64,000 nt of DNA from Acinetobacter sp. ANC 4558 (GCF_002135375.1 NZ_NEGH01000003.1:269999-333998); one strand, 5' to 3'. Positions 42,739 to 53,117 are shown, numbered from the stretch's first letter. The notes: generated by a model not told the origin, from the letters alone. Made by a program: numbers and translations.

Positions 42739-43917
42739 TCATAACTTTTGATATTTAAGTAAATTTTGATGTGCTAAATGATGTTGTGGAATAAGCTCCA
42801 TGAGTCGTTCTACAGCATCCACTGCATCAGGTGAGTGAGACAAATGTTGTAATAAGATATCACTATTATTTGAATTAAAGATCGCTTCGCTTAAACGAGA
42901 CTCCAAACAATCACGCCAGGCACATAAAAAAGGACTTTCAGTTTTGACCAAAAAAACGCCTCGGCACAGCTTTAGAGCAGTTTCAATGTACCCTGCATCT
43001 AAGGCTTTCTCCACCTGCATAAAATCTGCATCTATATCAATTTGAAATTTATAAGGTCTTGAGGTGAGATGCAGTCCAAAAATATCTTTTAATTGAGACA
43101 TTTCGGCTTTCAATGTTCCCATACTCACAGGGCGATCACCATATAAGGCCTGATGTAAGTTTTCTAAATTAACCCCTTGAGGGCACAATGCCAAAATACA
43201 GACAATTTCTATTTGACGAGGTGTGAGTTCAACAACTCTTCCATTGAGTAAAACTTGCGGTGTATTAAAGGTTCGAAGATGTAAATATTGTCGATGACTT
43301 TCCAATAAACTATTTTGTAAAATAGATGCACAGCGTTCTACAGCGAGCAGTCCTAAACTATTATGATTTTTCCATGTTGTTGATAAATCAATGACACCCA
43401 AGATTTGTTTTGAAAACGGATCAATGATTGGTGCGGCATAGCATACCCAATCTTGAATAGATTCAAGATAATGTTCATTAGAAAATACGCAGGTCGATTT
43501 TTGCGTTTTTAAGGTCAATGCCAAAGCATTCGTACCGACTGTATTTTCACTCCATTGTCCACCTTCAATAAAGTTTGCATTTTCAGCAGCACTTTGCATT
43601 TTCTTACTAGATGCAGTCCATAAAATTGTACTTCCCATATCACCAACTGCAACAACCATTGAAGATTGTGCTGCGATATGCCCCAATTCGTCTTGACATA
43701 AAACAAGTGCTTTTGCTAACAAATTAGATTGACCTTTATCTATTTTAACTAAAGGCGCACATGTTCTTTCAACTGGAATATTTGCCGAACTTGATCTTTC
43801 CCAAGAACTTACAATACTTTGACTAATTTGATATGCATGATGTGCAGAACGGCTACTCCCCTCACGTAATCGTTCAATTTTTTGACGAATTTTAATTAAA
43901 TTTCGATGTCCTATCAT
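42739..43917 (-). CDS. GAF-domain transcriptional regulator, AcoR-like N-terminus without AAA+ domain
   Basis: A 392-residue regulator. Its first 220 residues follow AcoR-type sigma-54 activators: the RSSHxxS-like start (REGSSRSAHHAYQISQSIVSSWERSS) and a GAF sensor (EDENxGTNALAL-like ENTVGTNALAL; CYAAPIIDPFSKQILGVIDLS). The usual AAA+ ATPase and Fis domain are missing. In their place is a C-terminal OmpR-like or SARP-like winged helix (VELTPRQIEIVCILA). It starts at the ATG at 43917 and is divergent from an aldehyde dehydrogenase gene, which it probably activates from a sigma-70 promoter. Confidence 0.75.
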   Translation of the reverse strand: MIGHRNLIKIRQKIERLREGSSRSAHHAYQISQSIVSSWERSSSANIPVERTCAPLVKIDKGQSNLLAKALVLCQDELGHIAAQSSMVVAVGDMGSTILWTASSKKMQSAAENANFIEGGQWSENTVGTNALALTLKTQKSTCVFSNEHYLESIQDWVCYAAPIIDPFSKQILGVIDLSTTWKNHNSLGLLAVERCASILQNSLLESHRQYLHLRTFNTPQVLLNGRVVELTPRQIEIVCILALCPQGVNLENLHQALYGDRPVSMGTLKAEMSQLKDIFGLHLTSRPYKFQIDIDADFMQVEKALDAGYIETALKLCRGVFLVKTESPFLCAWRDCLESRLSEAIFNSNNSDILLQHLSHSPDAVDAVERLMELIPQHHLAHQNLLKYQKL

Positions 43918-44068
43918 GGTTTTAATCCTGCTTTTTACAGTCAGCCATATGAAATTTACATTCAATTTTTGTCGTTATTTTTAGCTCTGAATGCGTTATA
44001 GTCAGAGTAACTTACCCTATTTTTCATCTAATTGTCCAATTAAATTATAATATTTCATCATTAATTTC

Positions 44069-44092
44069 CACTCAACTTACTCAATTTGAGTG
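44069..44092. promoter_or_regulatory. inverted repeat, candidate operator of the aldehyde dehydrogenase gene
   Basis: CACTCAA and TTGAGTG flank a ten-base centre in the 272-base gap between the GAF regulator and the aldehyde dehydrogenase. A looser pair (CTCTGA...TCAGAG) occurs near 43983-44006. No -24/-12 sigma-54 promoter was found in the gap. Confidence 0.45.
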
Positions 44093-44189
44093 TCTATATT
44101 TTTCAATGATTCACTGACCAACCTTTTTCCAACCTTATCTCTACTAAGCTCATTTATACAAAGGAAAAATTAATTTAGAGGGAAGTATC

Positions 44190-45701
44190 ATGCGTTACGC
44201 AGATCCAAATACAGATGGTGCAAAAGTTCATTTTAAAAAACAATATGAAAACTTTATTGGTGGCAAATGGGTCGCGCCCGTAAAAGGCGAATATTTTGAT
44301 AATCTCTCTCCAGTCAATGGTGAGGTCTTTACTCGTGTACCTCGCTCAACTGTAGAAGATATTGAACTTGCGCTTGATGCAGCACATGCCGCAAAAGCGC
44401 AGTGGAATACATCATCACCAACGATTCGTTCAAATATTCTCCTTAAAATTGCAGATCGTTTAGAAGAAAATCTTGAATTACTCGCTGTTGCAGAAACATG
44501 GGAAAATGGTAAACCAATTCGTGAAACCTTAGCTGCAGATATTCCATTATGTATTGACCATTTCCGCTATTTTGCAGGCTGTATTCGTAGTCAAGAAGGT
44601 GGTATTTCTGAAATTGACAAAGACACCATTGCTTATCATTTTCACGAACCTTTAGGTGTTGTCGGACAAATCATTCCTTGGAATTTTCCAATTTTAATGG
44701 CTGCTTGGAAATTAGCACCAGCACTTGCAGCAGGAAACTGTATTGTCCTTAAACCTGCAGAACAAACTCCTACAAGTATTTTGGTATTGGCTGAATTAAT
44801 TCAAGATATACTACCGCCTGGTGTTTTGAATATTGTCAATGGCTACGGTATAGAAGTTGGACGTCCTCTAGCAACAAATCCGCGTATTGCTAAAATTGCC
44901 TTTACTGGCTCAACAGCAGTTGGTCAGCAAATTATGCAATATGCGACTGAAAATATCATTCCTGTCACTTTAGAGTTAGGCGGTAAATCGCCTAATATTT
45001 TCTTTGAAGATATCTTAGATCAAAATGATGAGTTTGTAGATAAAGCACTCGAAGGTTTTGCAATGTTTGCACTAAACCAAGGTGAAGTTTGCACATGCCC
45101 ATCTCGTGCTTTAATTCAAGAAAGTATTGCAGATCGCTTCTTGGAAAAAGCTGTAGAACGTGTTAAACGAATTAAAACAGGTCATCCACTCGATACAACC
45201 ACAATGATTGGTGCTCAGGCATCGCAAGAGCAACAAGATAAAATTCTTGGCTGTATTGCAACAGGTCGTGCTGAAGGTGCTCAAATCCTTACAGGTGGTG
45301 GTGAACGCCATGAAGTTGGTACAGGTTTCTATATTGAACCGACTATTTTTAAAGGAAATAACAACATGAAAATTTTCCAAGAGGAAATTTTCGGACCTGT
45401 TTTATCTGTAACAACCTTTAAAGACTTTGATGATGCCATCAAAATTGCCAATGACACTATTTATGGTTTAGGCGCTGGTGTTTGGTCACGCTCTGCACAT
45501 ACTTCATATCGTGCTGGTCGTGCTATTCAAGCTGGTCGTGTCTGGACAAATTGTTATCATATTTATCCTGCACATGCTGCATTTGGTGGATATAAAAAGT
45601 CTGGTATTGGTCGTGAAAACCATAAAATGATGTTAGATCATTACCAACAAACTAAAAACTTACTGGTGAGCTATTCAACACAACCTGCAGGTTTCTTTTA
45701 A
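44190..45701 (+). CDS. exaC: NAD-dependent aldehyde dehydrogenase (ExaC/AcoD type)
   Basis: A 503-residue enzyme that oxidises acetaldehyde and other short aldehydes to acids with NAD. The proton acceptor is in [10 protein letters not shown] near residue 268. The catalytic cysteine is in [11 protein letters not shown] near 303. The [14 protein letters not shown] motif near 165 and the coenzyme-binding GSTAVGQQI near 245 are present. The double-cysteine CTCPSR form is typical of the ExaC/AcoD group used in ethanol or acetoin breakdown. It has a strong GAGGGAAG site and a divergent GAF regulator, and ends with a terminator at 45726. Confidence 0.93.
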   Translation: MRYADPNTDGAKVHFKKQYENFIGGKWVAPVKGEYFDNLSPVNGEVFTRVPRSTVEDIELALDAAHAAKAQWNTSSPTIRSNILLKIADRLEENLELLAVAETWENGKPIRETLAADIPLCIDHFRYFAGCIRSQEGGISEIDKDTIAYHFHEPLGVVGQIIPWNFPILMAAWKLAPALAAGNCIVLKPAEQTPTSILVLAELIQDILPPGVLNIVNGYGIEVGRPLATNPRIAKIAFTGSTAVGQQIMQYATENIIPVTLELGGKSPNIFFEDILDQNDEFVDKALEGFAMFALNQGEVCTCPSRALIQESIADRFLEKAVERVKRIKTGHPLDTTTMIGAQASQEQQDKILGCIATGRAEGAQILTGGGERHEVGTGFYIEPTIFKGNNNMKIFQEEIFGPVLSVTTFKDFDDAIKIANDTIYGLGAGVWSRSAHTSYRAGRAIQAGRVWTNCYHIYPAHAAFGGYKKSGIGRENHKMMLDHYQQTKNLLVSYSTQPAGFF

Positions 45702-45725
45702 TCCAATCTAACCCATAAAATAATG

Positions 45726-45757
45726 AAGCAGAGATCCGTTTATCTGATCTCTGCTTT
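45726..45757 (+). terminator. intrinsic terminator of the aldehyde dehydrogenase gene
   Basis: AAGCAGAGATC and GATCTCTGCTT form an eleven-base stem with a nine-base loop followed by TTTAATT. Confidence 0.75.
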
Positions 45758-45833
45758 AATTAAGATTTGCTAGTTATTTTAGCTAAACTTTTATGCTCAA
45801 TAAAACGCACAATCTACTTTAAATAAATTGAAT

Positions 45834-47804
45834 TTATTTTCTATCCCCTAAAGCAAGCCCTTCTCTACGCGGATCTACGCCTGCGACATATTTAGCATTC
45901 AACTGATGCTGTGCATTCTTCATAATGGTTGCAACACCACTGGTTTGAGCACCAAAATTAATGATATGCCCTTTAGATTCTAAATTTTGAATCAATCCAG
46001 TTAAATTTAATGTTGTATTTGAGCTATCAATATTGGTCATAACACTATTCGTTGCACCAAAATTCATCATGGCTGTGGCCTGCTGAGCATCTAAGTTCCA
46101 GTCCATCATGCCAATTAAGGTTTTGACAACAAATTGAATAATTGTTCCACCACCTGGTGAGCCAGTCGCAGCAAAGAAATCTCCTGCTTTTGTACCGTTA
46201 AATACAATTGTTGGTGCCATTGTACTTCTTGGTCGTTTATTGGGTTGTATACGATTTGCAATGGCTAAACCAGTACTATCTACTGGTTGAGCTGAAAAGT
46301 CAGTCAATTGATTTGACAGCAAAAAACCATCAACCATGTGAAAAGATCCCATACTAGACTCAACAGTAGAAGTAACAGAAGCAATATTTCCATATGCATC
46401 TACAATGGTAAATTGGGTTGTTCCAAATTCAACTGTTTTATCTTTTCCAGCACTTATATTAAAATTCCCTGCCTGTGCAACGCCCATACTTTTATTAGTT
46501 TGTATCAGTGCTGCTCGTTGTTTCAAATAGTCTTTATTTATTAAACTTGGAATACCATTTGCTGGCAAAGCTACAAAATCTGTATCTGCAACATATTTAT
46601 CTCGATCAGCATAAGCCAAACGTTCCGCTTCAGAAATTAAATGTACCGCTGCAGCTTGTGGAATCCCTCCATTATTTTCCATTTGTTGTGGCTTTAATGT
46701 AGCCAAGTCAAAATTTTCTAAAATACCCAAAGTCTGCGCCACTGCAACTCCTCCAGAAGATGGTGGTGGCATCGTACAGACATAGTATTGATTGCGATAT
46801 GTTGTACATACTGGTTCTCTTTTAATCGCTTTATAATTTTGTAAGTCTTGTACGGTCATTAAACTTGGTGTCATCGGGGTTCTTGCTTCATCATCCCCCA
46901 CGGTTTGCCCTGCTTTCTTGACAATATTATTTGCCATTTCACCAGAATACATTGCCTGAACACCTTGCTGTGCAATTTTCTGAATACTTGCGGCATACGC
47001 TGCATTTTTTAATGTTTCACCCACTTGATATGCTGTGCCATCTGCTTTAAAAAATGTCTGTGTGGCTTCTTTATCTAATTTTAAAAATGGAGCACTGCCT
47101 TGAATTGCATCAGCCAACCGCCCAGGAACTTTAAATCCATTAGATGCCAACGAAATACTTTCTTTAAATAATTGATTCCAAGCTAATTTCCCATATTCTT
47201 TATGCGCAAGATCAAACATTTTCATTACTCCTGGCACACCAATAGAACGACCACTACGTCGTGCATTAGGCGCAGGCTCAACTGAATTTATATCAGCTTG
47301 ATTTTGTCGAATTAGATAATACTCTGTTGCAGCTGCTGGTGCAGTTTCACGACCATCATATGCCGTTACTTTTTTTGTTTTAGCATCGTAGTACACCATA
47401 AATGCACTCCCCGCAATCGTACTTGATTGCGGTTCAACCAAACCTAGAACGGCCTGTACAGCAATTGCTGCATCTACAGCTGAACCACCAGCTTTTAATA
47501 CATCACATCCTGCTTTCGTTGCTAAAGGTGTATTAGCAACCACCATATATTTATCTGAGTATTGTGCTTTTATTCCTGTCCTATAACCAGAAGCAGGTTC
47601 TGGAAATGCAGGATCACCTTGCTGATCTGAACCAACCACCACATTTGAACCATTACTCGTTTGTGCTGTACAACTATATGGATTGTTATCGACTTCAAGC
47701 TGAGAAGATACTTTTATACCACCTCGATTAGATTGATCATTACATCCATTTAAGACAAATAGACTTGCCACCGATACCATGACAATATATTTTTTATTTT
47801 CCAT
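45834..47804 (-). CDS. ggt: gamma-glutamyltransferase
   Basis: A 656-residue autoprocessed N-terminal-nucleophile hydrolase that cleaves gamma-glutamyl bonds of glutathione. It has an export signal with a lipobox-like LFVLNGC near residue 21, so it may be a lipoprotein rather than soluble as in E. coli. The autocleavage/nucleophile threonine lies in EFGTTQFTIVDAYG at about residue 458. Motifs YDGRETAPAAATE near 150, PPPSSGGVAVAQ near 360 and GSPGGGTII near 555 are typical. It starts at the ATG at 47804. It is divergent from a glutamine amidotransferase. Confidence 0.93.
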   Translation of the reverse strand: MENKKYIVMVSVASLFVLNGCNDQSNRGGIKVSSQLEVDNNPYSCTAQTSNGSNVVVGSDQQGDPAFPEPASGYRTGIKAQYSDKYMVVANTPLATKAGCDVLKAGGSAVDAAIAVQAVLGLVEPQSSTIAGSAFMVYYDAKTKKVTAYDGRETAPAAATEYYLIRQNQADINSVEPAPNARRSGRSIGVPGVMKMFDLAHKEYGKLAWNQLFKESISLASNGFKVPGRLADAIQGSAPFLKLDKEATQTFFKADGTAYQVGETLKNAAYAASIQKIAQQGVQAMYSGEMANNIVKKAGQTVGDDEARTPMTPSLMTVQDLQNYKAIKREPVCTTYRNQYYVCTMPPPSSGGVAVAQTLGILENFDLATLKPQQMENNGGIPQAAAVHLISEAERLAYADRDKYVADTDFVALPANGIPSLINKDYLKQRAALIQTNKSMGVAQAGNFNISAGKDKTVEFGTTQFTIVDAYGNIASVTSTVESSMGSFHMVDGFLLSNQLTDFSAQPVDSTGLAIANRIQPNKRPRSTMAPTIVFNGTKAGDFFAATGSPGGGTIIQFVVKTLIGMMDWNLDAQQATAMMNFGATNSVMTNIDSSNTTLNLTGLIQNLESKGHIINFGAQTSGVATIMKNAQHQLNAKYVAGVDPRREGLALGDRK

Positions 47805-47983
47805 GATTGACTCCACGATTTCTTTTATTATTTTCAATACCATCCTTGTTTTGATTTAATAAAGCATATATAAAATCACATTATTAAAAATAAACAATAA
47901 ATAGATAACATACTATTGAATAAATATAAAATAGAAAAGTAAAAACCAGTACAATCATTACAAATTATAGAGATCTTTTCATC

Positions 47984-48697
47984 ATGCATAACGCAATAAA
48001 TTTACCCGATACGATATATGCTGTACAACATTCAGCTTTTGAAGATTTAGGTACTTTAGAAGATACTTTTTATCAGCTGGGTTTTCGTGTTCGTTATTTT
48101 GAAGCCGGTGTAGATGATTTAACTCAAGCCTACCAACACAATGGATTAACCATTATTTTAGGTGGACCGATCGGTGTTTATGAAACACATGATTATCCAT
48201 TCCTACAAAATGAAATAGACTTACTTAAAGTACGTTTAAAAAATAATCTGCCAACTTTAGGAATTTGTTTAGGGGCACAACTGATTGCACATGCCCTAGG
48301 TGCTCAAGTTTATACCGGTCATGCAAAAGAAATTGGTTGGTCTGCACTTAAAATTCTACCGACGGAAAATAATCTACTATCAACATTAACTGATATTTCT
48401 GTATTACACTGGCATGGTGATACTTTTCATTTACCAGAAAATGCCACTTTACTGGCAAGCTCCTACGTTTACCCCAATCAAGCTTTTCACGTTGGAAAAA
48501 ATATTCTAGCTTTACAGTTTCATCTGGAAGTCGAAACACAACGTATGGAAAAGTGGTTAATTGGACATACTGTTGAATTGCGTCAGGCTGAGATAGATAT
48601 TCCAAAATTACGTGCCGAAAATTTAGAATATGCACCAATACTGGCGTCTTCTGCGCAACGTCTTATTCAAAACTTTATGTATCAATTAGAAATTTAA
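47984..48697 (+). CDS. class I glutamine amidotransferase
   Basis: A 237-residue protein with the GATase-1 fold. The nucleophile cysteine is in LGICLGAQLIAHALGA near residue 89, and the histidine-glutamate pair is in ALQFHLEVE near 175. It is of the GMP-synthase-like stand-alone type (as in YfeJ). It may act on gamma-glutamyl compounds, which fits the divergent gamma-glutamyltransferase gene, but that is only context. It ends at a shared terminator. Confidence 0.85.
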   Translation: MHNAINLPDTIYAVQHSAFEDLGTLEDTFYQLGFRVRYFEAGVDDLTQAYQHNGLTIILGGPIGVYETHDYPFLQNEIDLLKVRLKNNLPTLGICLGAQLIAHALGAQVYTGHAKEIGWSALKILPTENNLLSTLTDISVLHWHGDTFHLPENATLLASSYVYPNQAFHVGKNILALQFHLEVETQRMEKWLIGHTVELRQAEIDIPKLRAENLEYAPILASSAQRLIQNFMYQLEI

Positions 48698-48703
48698 ATT
48701 CAT

Positions 48704-48737
48704 AAAAAAGACATCATTAAATGAATGATGTCTTTTT
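48704..48737. terminator. bidirectional intrinsic terminator
   Basis: AAAAAAGACATCATT and AATGATGTCTTTTT flank a five-base loop between the amidotransferase gene and glnS, which are convergent. Confidence 0.9.
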
Positions 48738-48763
48738 AAATAAACCCTATATTTCAGTTAATG

Positions 48764-50488
48764 CTATTTCGCAGGTTTAAAACTATCCTTTAAATCCAAA
48801 ATACGATTAAACACGAGTTTTTCTGGTGAATGATCATACTGATCTGCAACAAAATATCCTTCACGTTCAAACTGAAAACGATCCTCAGGTTTTGCAGATG
48901 CAAGTGCAGGCTCAACAATTGCTTGCACAATTTTAAGAGATTCTGGATTTAAATTATCAAGAAAATCTTCCCCAACTTCAGGGTCAGATTCTGTAAATAA
49001 ACGATCATATATACGAACTTCAGCAGGTACACCACTAACAGCAGAAACCCAATGGATCACACCTTTCACTTTACGCCCTTCAGGGTTTTTTCCTAAAGTA
49101 TCAGGATCAATTGAGCACTTTAATTCAATGATTTCACCTTGAGCATCTTTAATAATTTCATCGCATTTAATCACATAAGCATGACGTAAACGAACTTCTC
49201 CATCTACGGTCAAACGCTTAAATCCTTTTGGTGGAATTTCTTCAAAATCCTTACGATCAATATATATTTCAGATGTTAATGGAATTACACGCTCTCCCAT
49301 ATCAACATTTGGGTGACGTGCATGAGTTAAATCAAGTGCTTCAGGTAAATTCGTCAGCGTGACTTTAAGCGGATTCAGTACTGCCATGCCACGTGATGCT
49401 GTATTTTCTAGAGACTGACGAATACAATATTCAAGCATTGCGACATCAACAATACCATCAGACTTAGACACACCGACGCGTTTACAGAAATCTCTTAAAC
49501 CTTCTGGCGTGAATCCACGGCGACGCATGCCAACGACTGTAGGCATACGTGGATCATTCCATCCCTGAACAAAACCACCCTCAACCAAGCGACGAAGTTT
49601 ACGCTTAGATGTAATGGTATAGTCAATATTTAAGCGACTAGATTCATACTGATGAGGAACTGAATTAGATTTAACTTTTTCAATAACCCAATCATAAAAT
49701 GGACGATGATCTTGGAACTCTAAAGTACATAATGAATGTGTAATCCCTTCAATTGCATCTGACAATGGATGGGCATAATCATACATTGGGTACATTTTCC
49801 ATTGATCACCTGTTTGATGATGCACTGAATGCAATACACGATATAAAATTGGGTCACGCATATGCACATTCGGTGAAGCCATATCTATTTTCGCACGTAG
49901 TACAGCCTTGCCTTCGCCCAAACCGCCACTATTCATTGCTTCAAAATTTTTAAGATTCTCTTCAACTGAAGCTTCACGATACGGTGAATTTTTACCAAAT
50001 TCCTTAAAATTACCACGATTCAGTTTAATTTCTTCAGGAGATTGCAAATCTACATAAGCATCACCTTGTTGAATTAATTGAATCGCCCATGCATGAAGTT
50101 GATCAAAATAGCTTGACGCATAACGAGGAGCGCCATCCCAGTTAAAACCAAGCCATTGAACATCATTGGCAATACCATCAACATATTCTTGTTCTTCTGC
50201 ATCAGGGTTTGTATCATCAAAGCGCAGATTACATAAACCTTCAAATTCTTTTGCAATACCGAAGTTTAAACAAATAGCTTTAACGTGACCAATATGTAAA
50301 TAACCATTTGGCTCTGGTGGGAATCGTGTAATCACTTTTTGAGTACGACCCGCAGCCAAATCATCTGTTATCACTTGGCGAATAAAGTCTAAGCCTGGTT
50401 GTTGTTCTTGCTGCACGGCGTCGACAGAGACATTATTATTGGTTGTCGGATGGTTTGGCAGGGATGAAACAACATCATTTGACTTCAT
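48764..50488 (-). CDS. glnS: glutaminyl-tRNA synthetase
   Basis: A 574-residue class I aminoacyl-tRNA synthetase that charges tRNA-Gln. The HIGH motif is in [16 protein letters not shown] near residue 65, and the KMSKS counterpart is in [14 protein letters not shown] near 300. The [10 protein letters not shown] segment and the C-terminal anticodon-binding barrels are present. It is about 20 residues longer than E. coli GlnS (554), owing to a polar N-terminal extension. It is divergent from ppiB. Confidence 0.98.
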   Translation of the reverse strand: MKSNDVVSSLPNHPTTNNNVSVDAVQQEQQPGLDFIRQVITDDLAAGRTQKVITRFPPEPNGYLHIGHVKAICLNFGIAKEFEGLCNLRFDDTNPDAEEQEYVDGIANDVQWLGFNWDGAPRYASSYFDQLHAWAIQLIQQGDAYVDLQSPEEIKLNRGNFKEFGKNSPYREASVEENLKNFEAMNSGGLGEGKAVLRAKIDMASPNVHMRDPILYRVLHSVHHQTGDQWKMYPMYDYAHPLSDAIEGITHSLCTLEFQDHRPFYDWVIEKVKSNSVPHQYESSRLNIDYTITSKRKLRRLVEGGFVQGWNDPRMPTVVGMRRRGFTPEGLRDFCKRVGVSKSDGIVDVAMLEYCIRQSLENTASRGMAVLNPLKVTLTNLPEALDLTHARHPNVDMGERVIPLTSEIYIDRKDFEEIPPKGFKRLTVDGEVRLRHAYVIKCDEIIKDAQGEIIELKCSIDPDTLGKNPEGRKVKGVIHWVSAVSGVPAEVRIYDRLFTESDPEVGEDFLDNLNPESLKIVQAIVEPALASAKPEDRFQFEREGYFVADQYDHSPEKLVFNRILDLKDSFKPAK

Positions 50489-50654
50489 AGTAGTAAAATC
50501 ACTTTCAAATTAATATTTAGGACAATTAAAACGCATTTCTTCAATTTTAACAAAGAAAATAACGTTTTTACTTGCCTTGTAGTTTACAGTTTGCTTATTC
50601 TTCTCACAACCATAAAACCCATGGCTTTGATGTCCATGATCAGGAGATTACACA

Positions 50655-51164
50655 ATGAGTTTTCCTCAAGTTGAATTAAACACCAATAAAGGTCGTATTG
50701 TTCTTGAGCTTAACAGCGAAAAAGCACCTATTACTGTTGCTAACTTCTTAGAATACGTTCGTGACGGTTTCTATGATGGCGTAATTTTCCACCGCGTTAT
50801 TGATAGCTTTATGGTTCAAGGCGGCGGTATGGATGAAAACTTCAAAGAAAAAGCAACGCGTGATGCAATTGAAAATGAAGCAGATAACGGTCTAAGCAAT
50901 GATGAGGGTACGATTGCGATGGCACGTACTCAAGCACCTCATTCAGCTTCTGCACAATTCTTCATTAACGTTAAAAACAACTCTTTCTTAAACCATACTG
51001 GCAAAACTGCTCAAGGTTGGGGCTATGCAGTATTTGGCAAAGTGGTAGAAGGTTTAGATGTTGTAGAAGCAATTAAAGGCGTTCGTACAGGTAACCGTGG
51101 TTATCATGCAGATGTCCCTTTAGAAAACGTAGTGATTGAATCTGCAAAAATTATTTCGGAATAA
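50655..51164 (+). CDS. ppiB: peptidyl-prolyl cis-trans isomerase B (cyclophilin)
   Basis: A 169-residue cytoplasmic cyclophilin that speeds proline isomerisation in folding proteins. Motifs include [49 protein letters not shown] and [19 protein letters not shown]. There is no signal peptide, as in E. coli PpiB (164). lpxH follows after 118 bases, as in several gammaproteobacteria. Confidence 0.96.
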   Translation: MSFPQVELNTNKGRIVLELNSEKAPITVANFLEYVRDGFYDGVIFHRVIDSFMVQGGGMDENFKEKATRDAIENEADNGLSNDEGTIAMARTQAPHSASAQFFINVKNNSFLNHTGKTAQGWGYAVFGKVVEGLDVVEAIKGVRTGNRGYHADVPLENVVIESAKIISE

Positions 51165-51282
51165 AAGCGACTCTCTTTGCCATTTAGAACGAATAAAGTA
51201 TGACTTTATAAAAAAGAGTAAATGGATCGACTTCCTCTAATTGATTAGGGGAAGTATTAAAGATTTATAAAGGACGAGCGCT

Positions 51283-52002
51283 GTGACCTATCTGTTTATC
51301 TCAGACTTACATTTATCGCCTGAACATCCTCAACTCATTCGAGGATTTTTAAAGCTATTAAATAGCTATCAGCATAAAAACACACATCTTTATATCCTTG
51401 GAGACTGGTTTAATGCATGGATTGGTGATGACTATACAGCAGCTTGGCTAGATGAAATTATTGAACATTTAAGAATATTTACCAAAGCTGGGAATCAAGT
51501 TTATTTTCAAGTGGGTAATCGTGATTTTGCTTTAAATCAGACTTTTTTAAATCAATTTTCAGGACATTTACTGCCCGATATTTACAACCTTCATATTGGC
51601 TCAACCACCATTCGACTTGAACATGGTGATGCATTATGTACAGACGACATTTCCTATCAGCGGTTTAGAAAAATTATTAGAAACCCTCTCCTAATTGCGA
51701 TATTACGTAAAACCCCGCTGTCATTTCGTAAAAAATTAGTTAATGGATTTCGTAAAAAAAGTATTCAATCTAAAGAACTTAAAGCCTATGACATTATGGA
51801 TGTCAATCAACGAGCTGTGTTTGAGGTAATGGATAACATTGATTTACTCATTCATGGACATACACATCGACCTGAAATACATCAAATCAATCAAAAGAAA
51901 AGAATTGTACTCGGAGATTGGCGAGAGCATCAGGCTAAAATCTTAGAAATTTCATCAGAAGCAGGCATTTCAACATTACAACTGATAGACTGGGATTATT
52001 AG
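51283..52002 (+). CDS. lpxH: UDP-2,3-diacylglucosamine diphosphatase
   Basis: A 239-residue calcineurin-like phosphoesterase that cuts UDP-2,3-diacylglucosamine to lipid X in lipid A synthesis. The metal-binding motifs are FISDLHLSPEHP near residue 4, ILGDWFNAWIGDD near 40, VGNRDF near 78, HGDALCTDD near 115 and IHGHTHRP near 193. The start is a GTG at 51283 with AAAGGAC upstream. The E. coli protein has 240 residues. A terminator follows. Confidence 0.95.
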   Translation: MTYLFISDLHLSPEHPQLIRGFLKLLNSYQHKNTHLYILGDWFNAWIGDDYTAAWLDEIIEHLRIFTKAGNQVYFQVGNRDFALNQTFLNQFSGHLLPDIYNLHIGSTTIRLEHGDALCTDDISYQRFRKIIRNPLLIAILRKTPLSFRKKLVNGFRKKSIQSKELKAYDIMDVNQRAVFEVMDNIDLLIHGHTHRPEIHQINQKKRIVLGDWREHQAKILEISSEAGISTLQLIDWDY

Positions 52003-52023
52003 TTATTAAATAGTTACCCATAT

Positions 52024-52053
52024 AAAAAAAGAAGAGCAAAAGCTCTTCTTTTT
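52024..52053. terminator. bidirectional intrinsic terminator
   Basis: AAAAAAAGAAGAGC and GCTCTTCTTTTT flank AAAA, between lpxH and the convergent cold-shock gene. Confidence 0.9.
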
Positions 52054-52094
52054 GTTCATATAAAATCAAATCTTATATGAACTTTTCATCCAAC

Positions 52095-52304
52095 TTATAG
52101 TGGACGAATTGCGCTTGCTTGTGGACCGCGCTTACCATCAACAACTTCAAACTGAACACGTTGACCTTCGTTAAGCACTTTAAAACCACTTGTTTGAATT
52201 TCGCTATAGTGAGCGAAAACGTCTGGACCATTATCTACAGCGATAAATCCAAAACCTTTAGTTTCGTTAAACCATTTAACTGTACCAGTTAAAATATTTG
52301 ACAT
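52095..52304 (-). CDS. CspA-family cold-shock protein
   Basis: A 69-residue single-domain RNA chaperone. The RNA-binding motifs are seen as KGFGFIAVD (RNP1) and VFAHYSEI (RNP2). The start is the ATG giving [17 protein letters not shown]; an in-frame ATG four codons upstream is less likely. A long AT-rich leader lies upstream on the minus strand (52305 to about 52450), as is common for cold-shock mRNAs that are regulated by leader structure. Confidence 0.95.
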   Translation of the reverse strand: MSNILTGTVKWFNETKGFGFIAVDNGPDVFAHYSEIQTSGFKVLNEGQRVQFEVVDGKRGPQASAIRPL

Positions 52305-52316
52305 ATGTATTTCCAA

Positions 52317-52843
52317 ATAAAGTTTTTAAAATTAAGTAATCAATCCAAAATTTGAAACGGAATAAATCTAAAAAACGAAGATGGATGACAACGAAAAAAA
52401 GATTCTGGGTTACAAAAATTTAATTGTTATACTTATTTTTCATGATACAGGCTTTTTTGACTTATACAAGAAAATTATGACGAAATACACCTTAAAAATG
52501 AACTTTATATTTCTCAACCTTCCTATTTTCATATGTTCAAAGCATTTGGTGGAAAACCAGACTAAATCATTACCCTACCACAGAATATATTTTTTCCCGA
52601 TTGAGTATTATTTTTATTCCTCATCACTTAGAACGCTTAATTCTGTGATATTAACTTTGCATTTAATTGTATTGGCTGTATATAAATATAAGTCATTGTT
52701 TATAAATGTATATATATTTTCCAATACTTCGCATTAAGTAGCAACAACAGTCTGTATTTATAATTCAACAGTCTACAAATCAGTCTACATTTTTATTGGT
52801 ACCCTCACTAATAAAGGTACCATCAGTTTTATTCAAGCACCCT
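52317..52843. other. csp leader/promoter region and short repeats
   Basis: This stretch of about 530 bases holds the promoter and leader of the cold-shock gene at its left end. At 52748-52789 the hexamer CAGTCT occurs three times; the last two copies are extended as CAGTCTACA and lie 12 bases apart. GGTACC occurs at 52798 and 52816. A 118-codon open frame on the plus strand looks like chance. This is where the region begins to lose housekeeping character. Confidence 0.35.
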
Positions 52844-52863
52844 TCACTTAATCGCCGTGCATC
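52844..52863 (-). repeat. 20-base match to the end of the prophage Rz gene
   Basis: TCACTTAATCGCCGTGCATC is identical here and at 57539-57558, where it encodes the C-terminal DARRLSD of the spanin Rz. On the minus strand this copy reads LDARRLSEGC, so it is likely a relic of a second spanin gene. Sequence on both sides of the 20 bases differs. Confidence 0.6.
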
Positions 52864-53058
52864 TAATGGAAACAAGTACCTAAAATATAGAAAGATGATG
52901 CAAGCTTGATTTGAATATTATGGTAATTTAAAAATAGAATCGAATAAGAAGTAATCTTAATAGAGGCTGATATTGTGAGTGGGTGGAAAGACTAAATTTT
53001 ACAATTCCCATGAACAATGTTACTAGTACTTCATAAAAACTATCCACAACATTTAAAT

Positions 53059-53108
53059 TTGAATTTATTTTAACCAGCATATACTATTTGATTGAGTAAC
53101 TTTATCGA
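53059..53108 (+). promoter_or_regulatory. umuD promoter and UmuDAb/LexA-like operator
   Basis: A likely promoter is TTTGAA (53058-53063) with TATACT (53080-53085). A 21-base element at 53088-53108 follows, with half-sites TTGATTGAG and AACTTTATCGA. It matches about 15 of 21 bases of the published Acinetobacter UmuDAb operator as I recall it. It lies 10 bases before the ATG, so it should repress umuD until DNA damage. Confidence 0.5.
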
Positions 53109-53117
53109 ATAAATGAT

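Noticed and set aside
52381..52737. 118-codon open frame on the plus strand after the cold-shock gene
   Set aside because: The product is a run of hydrophobic and aromatic residues as expected from T-rich DNA. There is no good ribosome site, and it covers the leader and promoter of the cold-shock gene.
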